64,000 nt of DNA. It comes from Chara braunii (taxonomy: Eukaryota > Streptophyta > Charophyceae > Charales > Characeae). Location: positions 598,522 to 662,521 of the forward strand of contig BFEA01000274.1 in the NCBI GenBank assembly GCA_003427395.1. The letters are read 5' to 3'. The translations under genes were made by a program, and so were the position numbers. Below, piece after piece: positions 1 to 11,190 of this stretch (position 1 is the stretch's first letter; every line of letters begins with the position of its first letter). The notes under the pieces were generated by a model. That model did no database searches, had not been told where the DNA came from, and saw only the letters and a list, made by a program, of their open reading frames with translations.

Positions 1-900
1 TTTTTTTTTTTTTTAATAGCAATGATCCGATCTATTTGTGGGGAGCGGCACAAGCTGGGAACCGGGCCCAGCGTCCCTTATAGAACAGATGGCAACAAAG
101 ACGGGGCCGGGGTCCCCACAGTGTACCCGGGAGAGTACAGGAACAATATCTGGTTCCGTTTATACATGAGGTAATCAGGACTGGGAGCAAGGGAGGGGAG
201 CAAGGGAGAGAAATCCTGGGAGTTAAGCTCAGGCCCTCTCAGCTACAGAGTGAGTAGGCTGTCTGATATAGCTGTGTGTTCAAGGACTGGTAGTGTGTGA
301 TCCCAGAGAAGATCCGAATAGAAGAGTCTGTGCTTATCTGAGAAATCTGCCCATTGGAAGGGAGAGGCCCACTTCTTGCGAAAGACCGAGGTGGCAAGCT
401 CCTTGCAGGCCGAGTGTTTCTTGAGTTTGAACCAATCCGCAGTTATGTCCAACCAAAGGGTGTGTTTGAACTGTGCGATTAGTGAGGGTGATGGGTTGTT
501 AACTGATAGGAATATCCTGTCTCTTCTGGCTATCCATAGCTGCCAGAAGGCCCTTGTTCTGAAGATTAAGGGTACTGATTCGGCCTGCTGTGTGTGAAAT
601 TCTGCTACATGATCTCTTTTTTGGCTGGCATGGGCAGCCGTTTTGCTCCGGCAGGTCGAGCCCAGAAAGTCGCCAGCACGTGCACAGGCACCTCATAAAA
701 AAGTGGTTGGGTGGAATACTGGTGGTTTTATAATTTGGAGCAATGCAAGCATGACACACGCTAATAGATAGAGAACGCTGGTGATTGGGGTGCATTATGA
801 GTCTCCCTCCCACCAATCTCTGACAAATCCTCGTAATGGCTGGCACTGTAGTAGCCCATTTAGATCGAGAGGTAGGACAAGTGCTGGTCACACTGAGGTA
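1..900 (-). mobile_element. LINE 3' end, 5'-truncated copy, reverse orientation
   Basis: The window opens with a T-run (1-14), the complement of a LINE poly(A) tail. Reverse-strand translation between about 600 and 243 reads through an ordinary plant L1 tail, including a stretch like FWQLWIARRDRIF, which corresponds to the segment after the zf-RVT domain. The reverse frame at 499-891 shows a degenerate Cys/His-rich zf-RVT remnant. The bases at about 45-75, next to the tail, match the 3' part of the reverse LINE inserted at 40614-42024, so both are probably one family. The left boundary lies outside the window. It is a decayed non-coding remnant; family membership is inferred from shared 3' sequence and has not been aligned. 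Confidence 0.6.
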
Positions 901-1592
901 GGATAGTGGGATAGGGGGTGCAGTAGGAGTAGTGACGTGAGGATGGGATGGGAGGTGGTCTCATATTCCAGGACACCCACCGCTCACAGCTCCAGGTGAT
1001 CATTGTGCACTCAGTGACTGGCCTCTACAACACCATGGACAAGTCACCAAAATAAGGGGTAACTTCACTTTTTTTTTTAAATAAGGGGTAACGTCAGTAG
1101 AGTCACAAACACGAGTTATAATCGCGCTATGGGGCAAGACAAAGGTTGCAATTGCAGTTGGGGCACCCTACCTGGCCAGAAAGCTGGGTTGTATACATTG
1201 CCCAAACTGCAATTTGAAACTGTTTCTTGGCCCATAGTGTAATTATAACTCATTTTTGTGACTCCCGTGTAGTTTCCCCCCAAAATAAAAAAGAGGGTTA
1301 GCCACTTGGCTTGGCTTGGCTTGGCTTGGCTTGAAACATCTTCGATTTTCGCGAAAGAAAAGGATAGTGGTGATTGGTGTGTCAGAAACATGATTACTGC
1401 TACAATATCAGAGGATACGTCAGATGTCGTTGTCAGATGTCAGATGTCAGGCTCTGTCTCTGTTGCTGTCCTACTGAGCATGAAATCTGGGGATTGCGAG
1501 CTTGAAACTTCTACCCCCCCTTGAATAATTTGTGATCTGATGACTGGATAGCACCTAGATATTCTTTGTCAAGGAGTGAGATACTCCCACAT
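901..1592. other. Intergenic, short TTGGC repeat
   Basis: I recognise no gene here. The stretch contains a pentanucleotide run of TTGGC (about 1306-1333) and several overlapping copies of a TCAGATG motif near 1415-1450. Otherwise it appears to be unique or fully decayed sequence. Confidence 0.5.
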
Positions 1593-1593
1593 G

Positions 1594-1715
1594 GGGCCTC
1601 ACTCAACTACTCACCAAATGTGCAAGATGAGAATGAATCTTCCCCCAGAACATGGAAAGATTCACCGCCAATTTTTTTCCGTCGTTTGTGCCTCTGGAGA
1701 GTAGTGGAGCCAGGC
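1594..1715. mobile_element. MITE, ~122 bp, same family as copies at 18-20 kb
   Basis: The left end begins GGGCCTCACTCAACTACTC and the right end is GAGTAGTGGAGCCAGGCC, an imperfect terminal inverted repeat. The interior (AATGTGCAAGATGAGAATG, then an ATGGAAAGAT stretch and a pyrimidine run) matches the MITE copies at 18464, 19390 and 19801. The ends are diverged, so the target duplication is not clear. Confidence 0.6.
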
Positions 1716-1903
1716 CATTGGTCATCCAGGCATCGACTGAAGCTGATCCAGGCAGGTGGGACCTCGCCAGCAGGCCGAGTCAGAATCACCAGAGAGTTGA
1801 CTGTGATCTCTTTTTTTTTTTTTTTTTTTTTAATATCCTAATAGATGGAAATAAATGGAAGACAAAGGTTTTTGCTTCCCTGTCTCAAGCACTGTTCTCT
1901 CTG

Positions 1904-1990
1904 GCTAGCTCAAGTGGTTGAATGCCTGAGTTGCAGCAGATGAGTGCTGGGCTCAAGGCCATCTCAGGTACCTGCGCCCAAGGGACATCG
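1904..1990 (+). repeat. tRNA-like SINE head, weak
   Basis: A box-A-like stretch (TAGCTCAAGTGGTTGAATGC) is followed about 35 bp later by a box-B-like GGGCTCAAGGCC and then GGTACCTGCGCCC. The order resembles the heads of the SINEs at 18789-19182 and 26750-27155, but similarity is low. The rest of 1716-2480 holds a 20-base T-run at about 1812 and a copy (2319-2375) of the repeat at 4523-4843, and no gene. Confidence 0.35.
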
Positions 1991-2479
1991 CAGGCCTTGA
2001 CTGGTTTGAAAAAACAAGACTACAAGAGGGCAGAACCAGGCCCCCAATGGTCTTGGCAGAGTTGTCTTTTTCTTTCATCTTGAGAGCGACCAGTTTACGG
2101 CTTGGGGCACACTGGGGGAGGGAGGGGAGAACCCTTTTTTATATGGGTATATGAGATTTTCATGTGTCAAATGCATCCAGGTTTGCCAAAAGCAATTTCA
2201 TATTAAACCATCAGTCCCATGCTAGGTTGCCGATTGAATGTTAAAGCCAAACAGATGCGCTCGTGATTGAGAGCGGATTGCACGTCTAACCTCACTCACC
2301 ATTGCCAAAGACAGCGACTCCCACCATGATGATGTTTTTGCAAACCAGCAGAAATACCCTACCTTAACGCTTTCGAAATTCGTATTCGTGTGTATTTGTT
2401 AAATAGTTTTTTCTCAAGTAATTTGTCCTAGTCCGGATTTGAAAATAAAAAAGGAGAAGGTCGAATTCGAGGTAGGTGG

Positions 2480-3400
2480 GAAGTGGGGGGCCCACTTAGA
2501 CGAGGGAACGGCGGTTCAGAGTGGAAAGTCTAACTAGAAGGGTGGGTTGGGACGACATTGGCCGGTGCTGGAGCGATTGCTCTGTGACCAGGGGGGGCTT
2601 GAGGCCATTGAAGTTATGCCGAGGGTGGAAGGCATAACCATCTCGCCCGACGTAGCTGTTGCCGGGGCGGTGACCCTGTAACCTTTTGAGGGGCTATACA
2701 GTTAAGAGAGGTGTCGAGGGGGGAAGACACTCTCTGTCCGTCAGAAATAGTTCGATCGGTACTGGGGTAGGTTGTTTTGCCTTGTAACCCTAGCAGGGGG
2801 GTATGAGATCTAATCATTTCTGGTACGACGACTGGAAGCTTGGTCGGCGTGTCCGTCATCGGTGGCGAGGGTAGGATTTGGATCCTCCTTTTGTTTTTTT
2901 TCAAATGGAGGGTGAAAATCGGAAGTATGGTTTGGAATAAATTTTGGGTGGGCTCACGCAGTAGGGGAAGGGTGGCTCAGGGGGATAAGTCTACTAGAAG
3001 GACGGGGTGGGGCGACAGTGGCTGGTGCTGGAGCAGTGGCTCTATGACCATGGGAGGAGCTTGAGGCCATTGGACCTATGCCGAGGGTGGAAGGCATAAC
3101 CACCTCTTTCAACGTAGCCGATGCTGGGGCAGTGACCCTGTAACCCGGTAGGGGGTTTGGCAGCTAAGGAAGTTGTCGAGGGAGGAAGACACTTTCTGTC
3201 CGTCAGAAGATAGTTAGTTCGGTGTTGGGGCAGTTTGTGTTGCTTTGTAACCCTAGCAAAGGGGGTGTGAGAACTGGCGACTTTTGGTATGAGGACTGAA
3301 CGCTTGAGTGGCTGTTTCTTGCGTGTAGTGAGGGTCTGATTTGGATTGGTGGTGGGTTCAACTCTGATTTTCGTTTCTCCAATTTTTCTAAATTTCTTGG
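2480..3400 (+). repeat. Two-copy direct repeat, period 460 bp
   Basis: Two diverged copies lie head to tail. The landmark GGCCGGTGCTGGAGC near 2561 recurs as GGCTGGTGCTGGAGC near 3021. Both copies continue in step through CTTGAGGCCATT, CCGAGGGTGGAAGGCATAAC, GAAGACACT, CTGTCCGTCAGAA and GTAACCCTAGCA. A third partial copy of the GGCCGGTGCTGG and TGTAAC portions occurs at about 3730-3900. There are no open frames of coding character. It may be part of an LTR or a satellite-like segment. Confidence 0.75.
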
Positions 3401-3424
3401 AATTCTCCCTAATTTTTCAAAAAA

Positions 3425-4180
3425 AGAGGTGAGTGGGATAAGTAGATGGTGGGATACCAGGCATCCTATTATTGAAGGGGCTAGCTAGTAGGATGGAAAT
3501 CGGGTATAACAGCAGTGGAGATGGTGGCTCTACTGCAGTAAGTTTTGCCAGAGGGAGGAAAGAGGATTGATGGGGGTATCTGAGTTTGTTTTTTGAATAG
3601 TGCATTTTTTTTTTTTTCTTAGTAAAAATAGAGAATGGTTTAGGATTCTGGGGACTTCTAGCAACTCGCTTTAGGCTGTTTAATACTGGTGCATTCATGG
3701 ATCTGTGGTTGTTCGATGCCAGAACAACACTGGCCGGTGCTGGGTTGTTGCCCTGTAACGTGTTGCTTGCAGGAGCGTGAGGCATGGTAGAGAGATCTGG
3801 GGATGCTTTGGGGGGGCATTCTAAGGGACAACCAAGGGTTGCTGTTGGGACGACGCTGGCCGGAGCTAGGGCGAGTCGTGTTGCTCTGTAACCTCGCCGG
3901 GTAGGGGTGTGAGGCCTGGCAGAGCTCGACAGGGAATAAGACAATGTTGTACAGTTATAGAGTGTTTTGTTTGGGAGTCTAGGGATTCTAAGCATTCGAC
4001 CTCTCCTTAATTCTCTTGAGCTTCTTCAAAAAAGAAAACATGGTGGGTTATCACGCGTCCTACCAGTGAGGAGGCTAGTTGGTAGGATGGGAGCATGGTA
4101 TAGCAACAACAGAGATGGTGGCTCCGCTGCAGTCAGTCTTGCCGGAGTGAGGAAAAGTGGATTGTTGGGGGTTCTTCTGA
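3425..4180 (+). repeat. Two-copy direct repeat, period ~600 bp
   Basis: A segment near 3438-3570 recurs near 4039-4172 with shared blocks GGCTAGYTRGTAGGATGG, CAGAGATGGTGGCTC-like, TGCAGT and a GATTGWTGGGGG end. It overlaps the partial third copy of the preceding 460-bp repeat, so the whole 2.5-4.2 kb block is one degraded higher-order duplication. No gene was recognised. Confidence 0.65.
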
Positions 4181-4377
4181 GCCGTTTCTGAACTTTGCTT
4201 AATCATGAAGTTGTCGTAGACGTGTCTGAAGTAGCTCCAAATTCTTTGAACCAAAGCCGGGTAATGGCCCCGGTATCTCAATTTTTAAAACTCCATTCTT
4301 AGGCCAACTAGTTTTTTTCTAGTAGGTTCCTAGTCTCATTTTCATGAAATTTTATGATGAGTTTTCTGAACGTGCTC

Positions 4378-4465
4378 GTTATGGGACGCTGGGCCCGGTT
4401 CCCAGTTTGTGCCAACTTGTGAGGATATGGTTGTATCTATGGGATGCTGGACCCGGTTTCTAGAA
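4378..4465 (+). repeat. Duplicated LINE 3'-UTR motif
   Basis: The motif GGGACGCTGGGCCCGGTT is followed about 55 bp later by GGGATGCTGGACCCGGTT. The reverse complement of the same motif occurs inside the LINE 3' ends at about 55-75, 40731-40751 and 41024-41045, so this is probably a plus-strand fragment of that LINE family's 3' UTR. Confidence 0.5.
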
Positions 4466-4522
4466 ACCCTACCTCCCTGGCGGCTGGGGTCTTTGTCAAC
4501 AACCCCTCAAAAGCCAGCACCC

Positions 4523-4843
4523 CCTCGCGTTTTAGGGTAAACTACTCCCCCAATCTTCATCCCCTCCCTCACTTCAACTCCCACCATGATGATGTTTTTG
4601 GTGAGCATCGCTCCACAATGGCTCCAACACGGAGGACGGTGAAGCGCTCGTTTGGAAGTGGACATAGATTTGGGGAGTAGTTTACCCTAAATCGCGAGGA
4701 GGTGGTTGGGTTTTGCGGGGTCTTTGACCCCTGCTGCTCGAGGGGTAGGGTATTTCTGCTGGCTTGCAAAAACATCGTCATGGTGGGAGTTAAAGTGAGG
4801 GAGTGGATATAGATTGGGGGAGTAGTTTACCCTGAATTGCGAG
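4523..4843. repeat. Inverted repeat, ~76-bp arms
   Basis: The left arm is 4523-4600 and the right arm 4768-4843. The arms share TAGGGTAAACTACTCCCCCA, CTCCCTCACTT and ACTCCCACCATGA blocks in opposite orientation. The right part continues to about 4960 with a further diverged copy in the same orientation as the right arm. A single partial copy lies at 2319-2375. This may be a foldback or MITE-type element; its outer termini are unclear. Confidence 0.65.
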
Positions 4844-4959
4844 GTGTTGCTGCGTTTTGCGGGACCTTTCACAAAAAACCCTGCCACGGGGGAGGTAGGT
4901 TATTTTTGCTGACTTGCAAAATATCATCATGGTTACAGTTGGTGCCTTTAGCAATGATG

Positions 4960-6476
4960 AGTGAGGTAGAGGTGCAATCCACTCTGAATCACAGAAGTTG
5001 GGTGAGTTTTGAGGGGTGCGTCTGCAGTTGGGGGGTATGTGGATACAATCCATTGTTGCGCGGATGGCAGGGTGAACTTGCAGGGTTCGACGACATATTT
5101 GGATGAAAGAGAAACAACGACGACTCTATGTTTTTTTTTACTCAATTTTCTACCGAGAGGCCCACAATTTTGGGCCCCTGCAAACAAAACAAAAGGTGGA
5201 GTGACGATTCTCTTTTCACCTACGTTCCGAATGAAATTCCAAGACTTCTTTTGGGACTCTGAAGGCAAATGGGCATGGTCTGTTTTTGAGTTGCGAGTTG
5301 TTGGGTATCTACACGCTCTATGCTCGGGTCAATTGTATGGCGAGAGATCATTTTTTTTTTGTTTTTTTATCAGGAATTATGCCACTAGTGGGCAAACTCG
5401 TACTTATCGTAGACAGGAATACTACGTTAGTTTCAGGATTAGATTCTTATATTGTCCACCCGCTGACATTGGACGCTTTGTGACTTACAACTATGACAAC
5501 GACTCTTGAATGAACGAACACTTTTAGATTGTTGTATCCTTAGAGTTGTCAGCTCACTTGGCTGGGATCTCGGGCGCTCGCAGTACCTTACTTCCCTAGA
5601 TCCCGCTATCGAGCGCATCGGCTCCCGCCTTTGCAAAGCCCTCCAGACCGCTTTACGTAGAAGTAAAGGAAAACAAGAAACAACTTTGAGACATAAGTAA
5701 TCTCGCAAACCATCAAGATGGGCGCGGTTGCATTGTCACCTCGCCGCTCTAATTGGTGCGCCAACCGTACCTCTCGCAATCCCCTTCGACTTAATAGGTC
5801 TTTGCGAGGCACAACTTGCCTTCCCTACGGGGTTGTCACCACCCTTAGGGGCGTATCCCCATCGAGCTACTGACCCACGTACGAAAGTTTTTACGTACAG
5901 TCGTAGAGGTAGATCAGTCAAGGGTGTGTTGCTCGTTCACTGTAGTATAGGCACCCACGGTTAAAAAGTTGATTGGACCCGAACACCGTTTGTCCTCTAA
6001 GACGTTGATCTCCTATGTACGAATCAGACACCGGTCCACCATAATTATTCCAACTAAGCGCGAAACCAAAAATAATCCTAGTCCCTTAGACACGATTCAT
6101 GAAAAACTATTAGGAGTCTTACGACAATTAAACTTACCTACATTGAGATAAATCGACCATAGTCGACATACAAGTAAACATAGTTAAAGGTAGACCTTAC
6201 AATAAGTTAAATAGTTGTGTATCCAATTCAACATAAGTATAAAGCATAAATGTCAATGATCAAACATCATTGGTATACCCAATAACACAAGATTAAAACA
6301 GTATCGACCAACCCGGGTCGAACTCAATAAAAATAAGTACTATATAAACTAGGTCAACAACACATCGACCTTAAACCACCACCACATTTTTCAGTGTTGG
6401 GAAAAATGAGAATATACATCACACCACATTTATCGGGGATCCGGAGGAGGCTTGGGCAAGCCTTGTGGATCTGTAG
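4960..6476. other. No recognised gene
   Basis: Open frames exist, for example a forward one at 5009-5509, but none shows a recognisable domain, and the composition changes abruptly with T-runs at 5131 and 5349. A copy of the inverted motif CCTTAAACCACCACCAC sits at 6369-6385. I cannot assign function to this stretch. Confidence 0.4.

Positions 6477-6527
<51 letters not shown>
6477..6527 (+). repeat. Poly(A) tract, 51 bp
   Basis: An uninterrupted A-run, possibly a retroposon tail. The flanking bases CTGTAG and CTACAG are inverted rather than direct repeats, so no target-site duplication is visible. 6528-7082 has further T-runs (6711, 6819, 6966-6987) and no gene. Confidence 0.7.
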
Positions 6528-6529
<2 letters not shown>

Positions 6530-7082
6530 CTACAGAGGGGAAAGGAAGGACGTCGGGCAAGACCAGGAAGGTATGTGCTGACATCAGTGCTTGAAGGAAC
6601 GCATCTACCTGGAATAACAACTAGTTTCGTTACAGCTGAAACTTTGCAACGAAGGGGGCAAGACCAGAAAGATTTTGTATCCAGTTGTATTCATGTCCTT
6701 GTAAATTGTTGTTTTTTTTTTCCCCTTTTTTTCGCTTCCCCTGTAACGGCCCGTTGGAGGGCATACTCTTACGTGTGCCCGCAATTTTGTATCCTGATGC
6801 TTTCACGTCTAAAGAGGGTTTTTTTTTTTTCCTCCCATTATTCCTGAATGTGTTGCCCTTATTACGGGAGGTTTGTAACGTACATTGCTATGGCACAATC
6901 TCCCATGTATCTCGAATTATGTATTTAGTTGCTTTCGCGTCAATAGTGTTATTGTTTTTTTTTACTTTTTTTTTTTTTTTTTTTTTTCTTCCATAGAGTA
7001 CGCGAAAAGAATGCACAATGGGACCCAAGCTCAACAGAACTCGGTGTGCAATGAAATTCAGGGTCAGTAAAAACAATATCGG

Positions 7083-8444
7083 AGGTAGTGGTGGTTTAAG
7101 GGATAATTTCAATCAAGCCAACTAGGTAATCGGACCGTTTCAATTTTCACTTGAGGATTTGACTTGTCGAAGTTATCCATTCCGTTATAGTATTGATCAA
7201 GATTACCTTAGTTGTAGTCATCCACAGGTGCGGGTAACTTGTGCATAGCGATATCTTTCGGGTGTTTGCGAACTCTCTCCTTCATCTACTTTGTTGGCAA
7301 TTTGTCCATTGCTCTAAATAAGATGAACAACGAGACAGGTCGTCACATCCTAAGAGGATCAGTGGTGATGACCGACGGTGGAATATCGCATGCCCTCGCA
7401 AGTCTTCCAAACCTTGGTGTGAATGACATCTACCAGTAAATTTCACTGTTGCCATACACATTGACAAGAGATTTGACTTCCAACCTAAGTTTGAACCCTC
7501 GTTTTGACCATACTTCGGCAACCTGTATAGCCTATCTGGGGTAAGGGTCGGCTAGGGTCATGGTTTTGTCAGTTGTCTTTCCCCAAAAAACGTCACCACC
7601 TTTTTTATTTACCCCGGTTTCGCACTTCTTATGACACGAACCCCACCCACGAGAGTGCATGTCTATGTCCGTTTACTTTAAAGTTTAAACTAGTTTTCTA
7701 TTAAATCGGGCTTCTCAAGTCGCCAACCTCCTATTCGGCGGTGACACCTAAGGCGACCACCTATAAGGTTGCTAAGCCAGCCCCCTCCTGCTCGTGATTA
7801 AGGGAGAGCCGACATTAAGGGTGTACCTACAGCTAGGGGCAGGTCTTGGATCACAACCATCAAACTATGCTCATGCCCACCATATGGATCCTTGTGGCCT
7901 AGCGGTTGTTGGGTTTGAGCATAATTTCATGCATCCGATAGTAGGGTATATGAATAATTTGGCCTGTCCATATCGGTCTCGGGTATGCCCATAATTTTGT
8001 CTTTGAATGTTCATAATTTGTGCATTCCAGTAATTGGTTATAATTGCACTTTTGTGGTACCAACCTGGGTCTACCTCAGTCTTGATATGCAAATAATTTT
8101 CGTTGACTGTTTTTCAGGTACAGGTGTAAGTTGCCACTGGGACTGGTGTAAAGAGTATTCTCATCTTTCCATAGGGTACATATACAATTTTTCCAAAAAG
8201 GGAAAAAAAAAAAAAAAACACAACTTACCTTGCACTTCCTGCTTACACGGGCGCCTAACACTACCCCTAGGAGTTACAACTCCCTGCTACTTCAACTCAT
8301 GTCAGCTGGTGTTTTATTACTAGTCAATTTTTATTTTTTGATTTTCCTTGTTGGCATAAGTCAATGGTCATATCCCCCATGGTACCACATCCACAGATTG
8401 TTCAAATACAGACCAGAGTTCAGTGCCTTAAACCACCACTACCT
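7083..8444. mobile_element. Candidate TIR element bounded by 19-bp inverted repeats
   Basis: AGGTAGTGGTGGTTTAAGG at 7083-7101 is perfectly inverted at 8426-8444, delimiting 1362 bp. The same motif recurs at 6369-6385, 9997-10016 and 27603-27621, consistent with a terminal repeat of a dispersed family. The interior has no transposase-like frame. I could not identify a target-site duplication, so pairing of these two ends is an inference. Confidence 0.45.
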
Positions 8445-8585
8445 TTCACAAGCAAACACAAATTCCATTTTGTAGCTTGCAAGTTGGAATTCGTGACCTC
8501 GAGGCAGGCCCGACAGTCGTCGCGAACATTCGAATAAAATCAACACGAAAAGAAAAAAGAAAAGTATATGACAGTTACTACATCC

Positions 8586-9544
8586 AACACAGGATTCGTG
8601 AAAACCTAACAAAACAAATTAATAGGTTTGCACGAAATGTATACAAGATTATGATAGTACGTTTTTCAAGTCTCTTCAAGGAACAAAATTCTACGTGAAG
8701 TAAAACAACCGCCAAAAAAATAATAGAAAATTAATTTTTGAGTACCACTGGAAGTGGTGAGGAAAAAAACAGGTTTTTCCACATAAAATCACTACCTGGT
8801 GAAGCAACGTATGTTCAAGAACTGAAATATCTCATTTTTTTGTTATCTAAAAAAATCATGTTTATAGTTCTATAAGGTGTATAGCACGATGAACGTATTC
8901 GGGGGGGGTTCGAACACTCAAACATGTTCTCAAACATATTCTCAAACATATTCTCAAACATATTCTCTCATACCTGAGTGAACATATTATTTTTTACTGT
9001 TTATTTTTTTTTTTTTCCATTTTTTAAAATTTTAAACTCGTGTTTGACTAAGAATTTGAAGGGGTCTCCCTAGTAAAAGTTGTTTGTATTCTTATTTTAA
9101 ATAACATATATTTTTTGCTAAGGGTTTTATTGTTAACTTTAAAATTGATTTATAGTCCTATAAATTAGTTTTCGCAGATCTTGGTTTTTACCCAATTGCT
9201 GAAAATGACTTATAATTCTATAAATGAGTATTCACCAAAATCCATTTTTTTCCCCACATCTTTCAAGTTTGTCTTGCAGTCTTTAAAAATTGTCCTAGTT
9301 GAGCTTTGCTTTTTGCAAATCTACTGAGAATGACTTATAGTCATGTACGAGAATTTTGCAAGAAAGGGTTTTCTTGCACATTTTGAGGAACAATTGACTT
9401 TTCACCTCGTTTTTTGCCTCCTTTATCGAAAAATAGTCAAAAACGCTCTTTTTGTGTAAAAAATAACAGTTCGACTTTTATTTTTTCATTCTATAAAAAA
9501 TGTGAGTTTTTTTTGTTTTGTTAGGTTTTCACGAATCCAGTGTT
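8586..9544. mobile_element. Non-autonomous DNA element, 959 bp, 33-bp TIRs
   Basis: The left terminus 8586-8618 and right terminus 9512-9544 are inverted repeats matching at 32 of 33 positions; they begin AACACWGGATTCGTG and continue with an A-rich part. Both sides are flanked by ATCC (8582-8585 and 9545-9548), a candidate 4-bp target duplication. The interior is AT-rich with a 12-bp TCAAACATATTC tandem (about 8918-8966) and two or three copies of a roughly 85-bp repeat containing GACTTATA (9145-9350). It encodes no transposase. The superfamily is undetermined. Confidence 0.7.
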
Positions 9545-9548
9545 ATCC

Positions 9549-11190
9549 ATGATGTCGGGAAAGACCCTGACTGAGAGCATAGTAAAACTTGTAGTTTTCA
9601 TAATGCATGTGGCTATTATTAGAGGAACATGAGTTTTTTTTTTTTTTTTTTACTTGTAGTGCCTTGCTAGCGAGGCAAGCGTAATCCATGGGGGGCAGTA
9701 ACGCCTTCACTGAGGGCACAATCACATTAGCACTGGAGCGTTGTGTATCTGACCGGTATTAAGGCGTAAGGGATGTTTTTTTTTTTAATTCTTCTGTTGT
9801 CTCGAACTGACGCCCTCATTGCGGACAATACCACACGAGCACGTCATAGAATGTACATGACAACAATCATGGCCTTCGGGATGGTTTTTTTTTTATCGGT
9901 ACAAAAAAAAAAAAAAACGAAATGGTGTTATGGAAATGTCAGGTTCGGCAAAACTCGGTGCTCAGTGTTAGGGTGCCTCGGCAAAAAGAGGCTCGAAGAT
10001 AGTGGTGGTTTAAAGGAATCGAGGAAACTTGAATCATTTCTCGACTTATGCGTGCCATCCTTGCGTAGGGGTCATACAACCCTTGGTACGACTGATTTCA
10101 GCGGCGCGATCATGATGATCCCGTGCTCGAAATTAACCGAACATTACAACATCCTTCCCACGGGCTACTCCAGTGAAAGGAGTTGGCCCAGTGCGAGCGA
10201 ACTGGCTTTGATCGCAACATCCTCAACGTGTGAGGCTAGTACATTTCTTAATAGCAACTCTTATATTTGATGAGTTTGTTCTCTGTGGTGTATCGACCTA
10301 TGGCCTTACCGGTCCCCCTGCCCCATTCCTCCTCAGGGCGAGCTTATCCCTCTTATGCCACAGTCGAGTTTTTCTTAGTCATTTAGGAGTTGACTCGATA
10401 AATTAAAATTTTGTCGTAAGGGCAGTCATGTATCAGCACAGAAACGGTCAACATGACCACCTTCGGCTCCTATGTCTGGTCACTGCCAAGATGTAAAAAA
10501 ATGACCGCATCCTCAATACTTTATAATATCAATGTCGCAATCATAATGCTACCACACCTGACTTTCTGAGCATCCACCTACACTATCATTAAGCGTTGAG
10601 TGTTTTGACATCCGGTGCTAACCTAAAAATTACCTTGTCCGCTTGACCGCATCGCTAGTTTTCAACCACCATTTTTTTCGGATGCTAACAAGTGTCACGA
10701 TTCGAAAACCTTTAAGTCTCTTTAGTCATAGGTTCGGTTTGAAGTAAATTTTGGCGGATGCATTATATTCGCCAAGTGACCTCATTCGATAATTTCATCA
10801 TAAATTGTCAAACCACATCCGACCTTCAAAATACTGAGAAGATACCCTTATAAGGGTTTCTGCTATACCACTGCATTAATATTTCCTTTGTTAGCAACTT
10901 TTCTTCAACGTCATGCCCAAGAAACAGAAAGTTTGATGGCTCGTGCCGATTTTCTTTATTAGCAAGGGAGAAGGCTACGAGACACATTACAACACATTGG
11001 ATCCCCGTAGATGTAGGAAATTGTGCTTCAATATTTGTTTTGTTTTGATATATGTGACATTAAGCTAGGATTAAAGAACTACCATAAATAGATTGTGTGG
11101 AGGACTAAATAAAAATGGTTGACGCAGGCTAACCGAATGATTGCACTACATTTACGTAGGGTCCCCCGTGATAGGACTGACACTTGTATT
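9549..11190. other. No recognised gene
   Basis: A forward frame at 9773-10270 (165 codons) has no recognisable domain and starts in a T-run, so I do not call it a gene. A further copy of the inverted-repeat motif (GATAGTGGTGGTTTAAAGG) is at 9997-10016. The remainder is decayed sequence leading into the LINE fragment downstream. Confidence 0.4.

Noticed and set aside
3417-3995. Reverse-strand frame of 192 codons
   Set aside because: Lies across a degraded direct repeat with a poly-Lys run from a T-tract; the counterpart repeat copy is not open.
9773-10270. Open frame of 165 codons
   Set aside because: Starts in a T-run and crosses an A-run; no recognisable domain.
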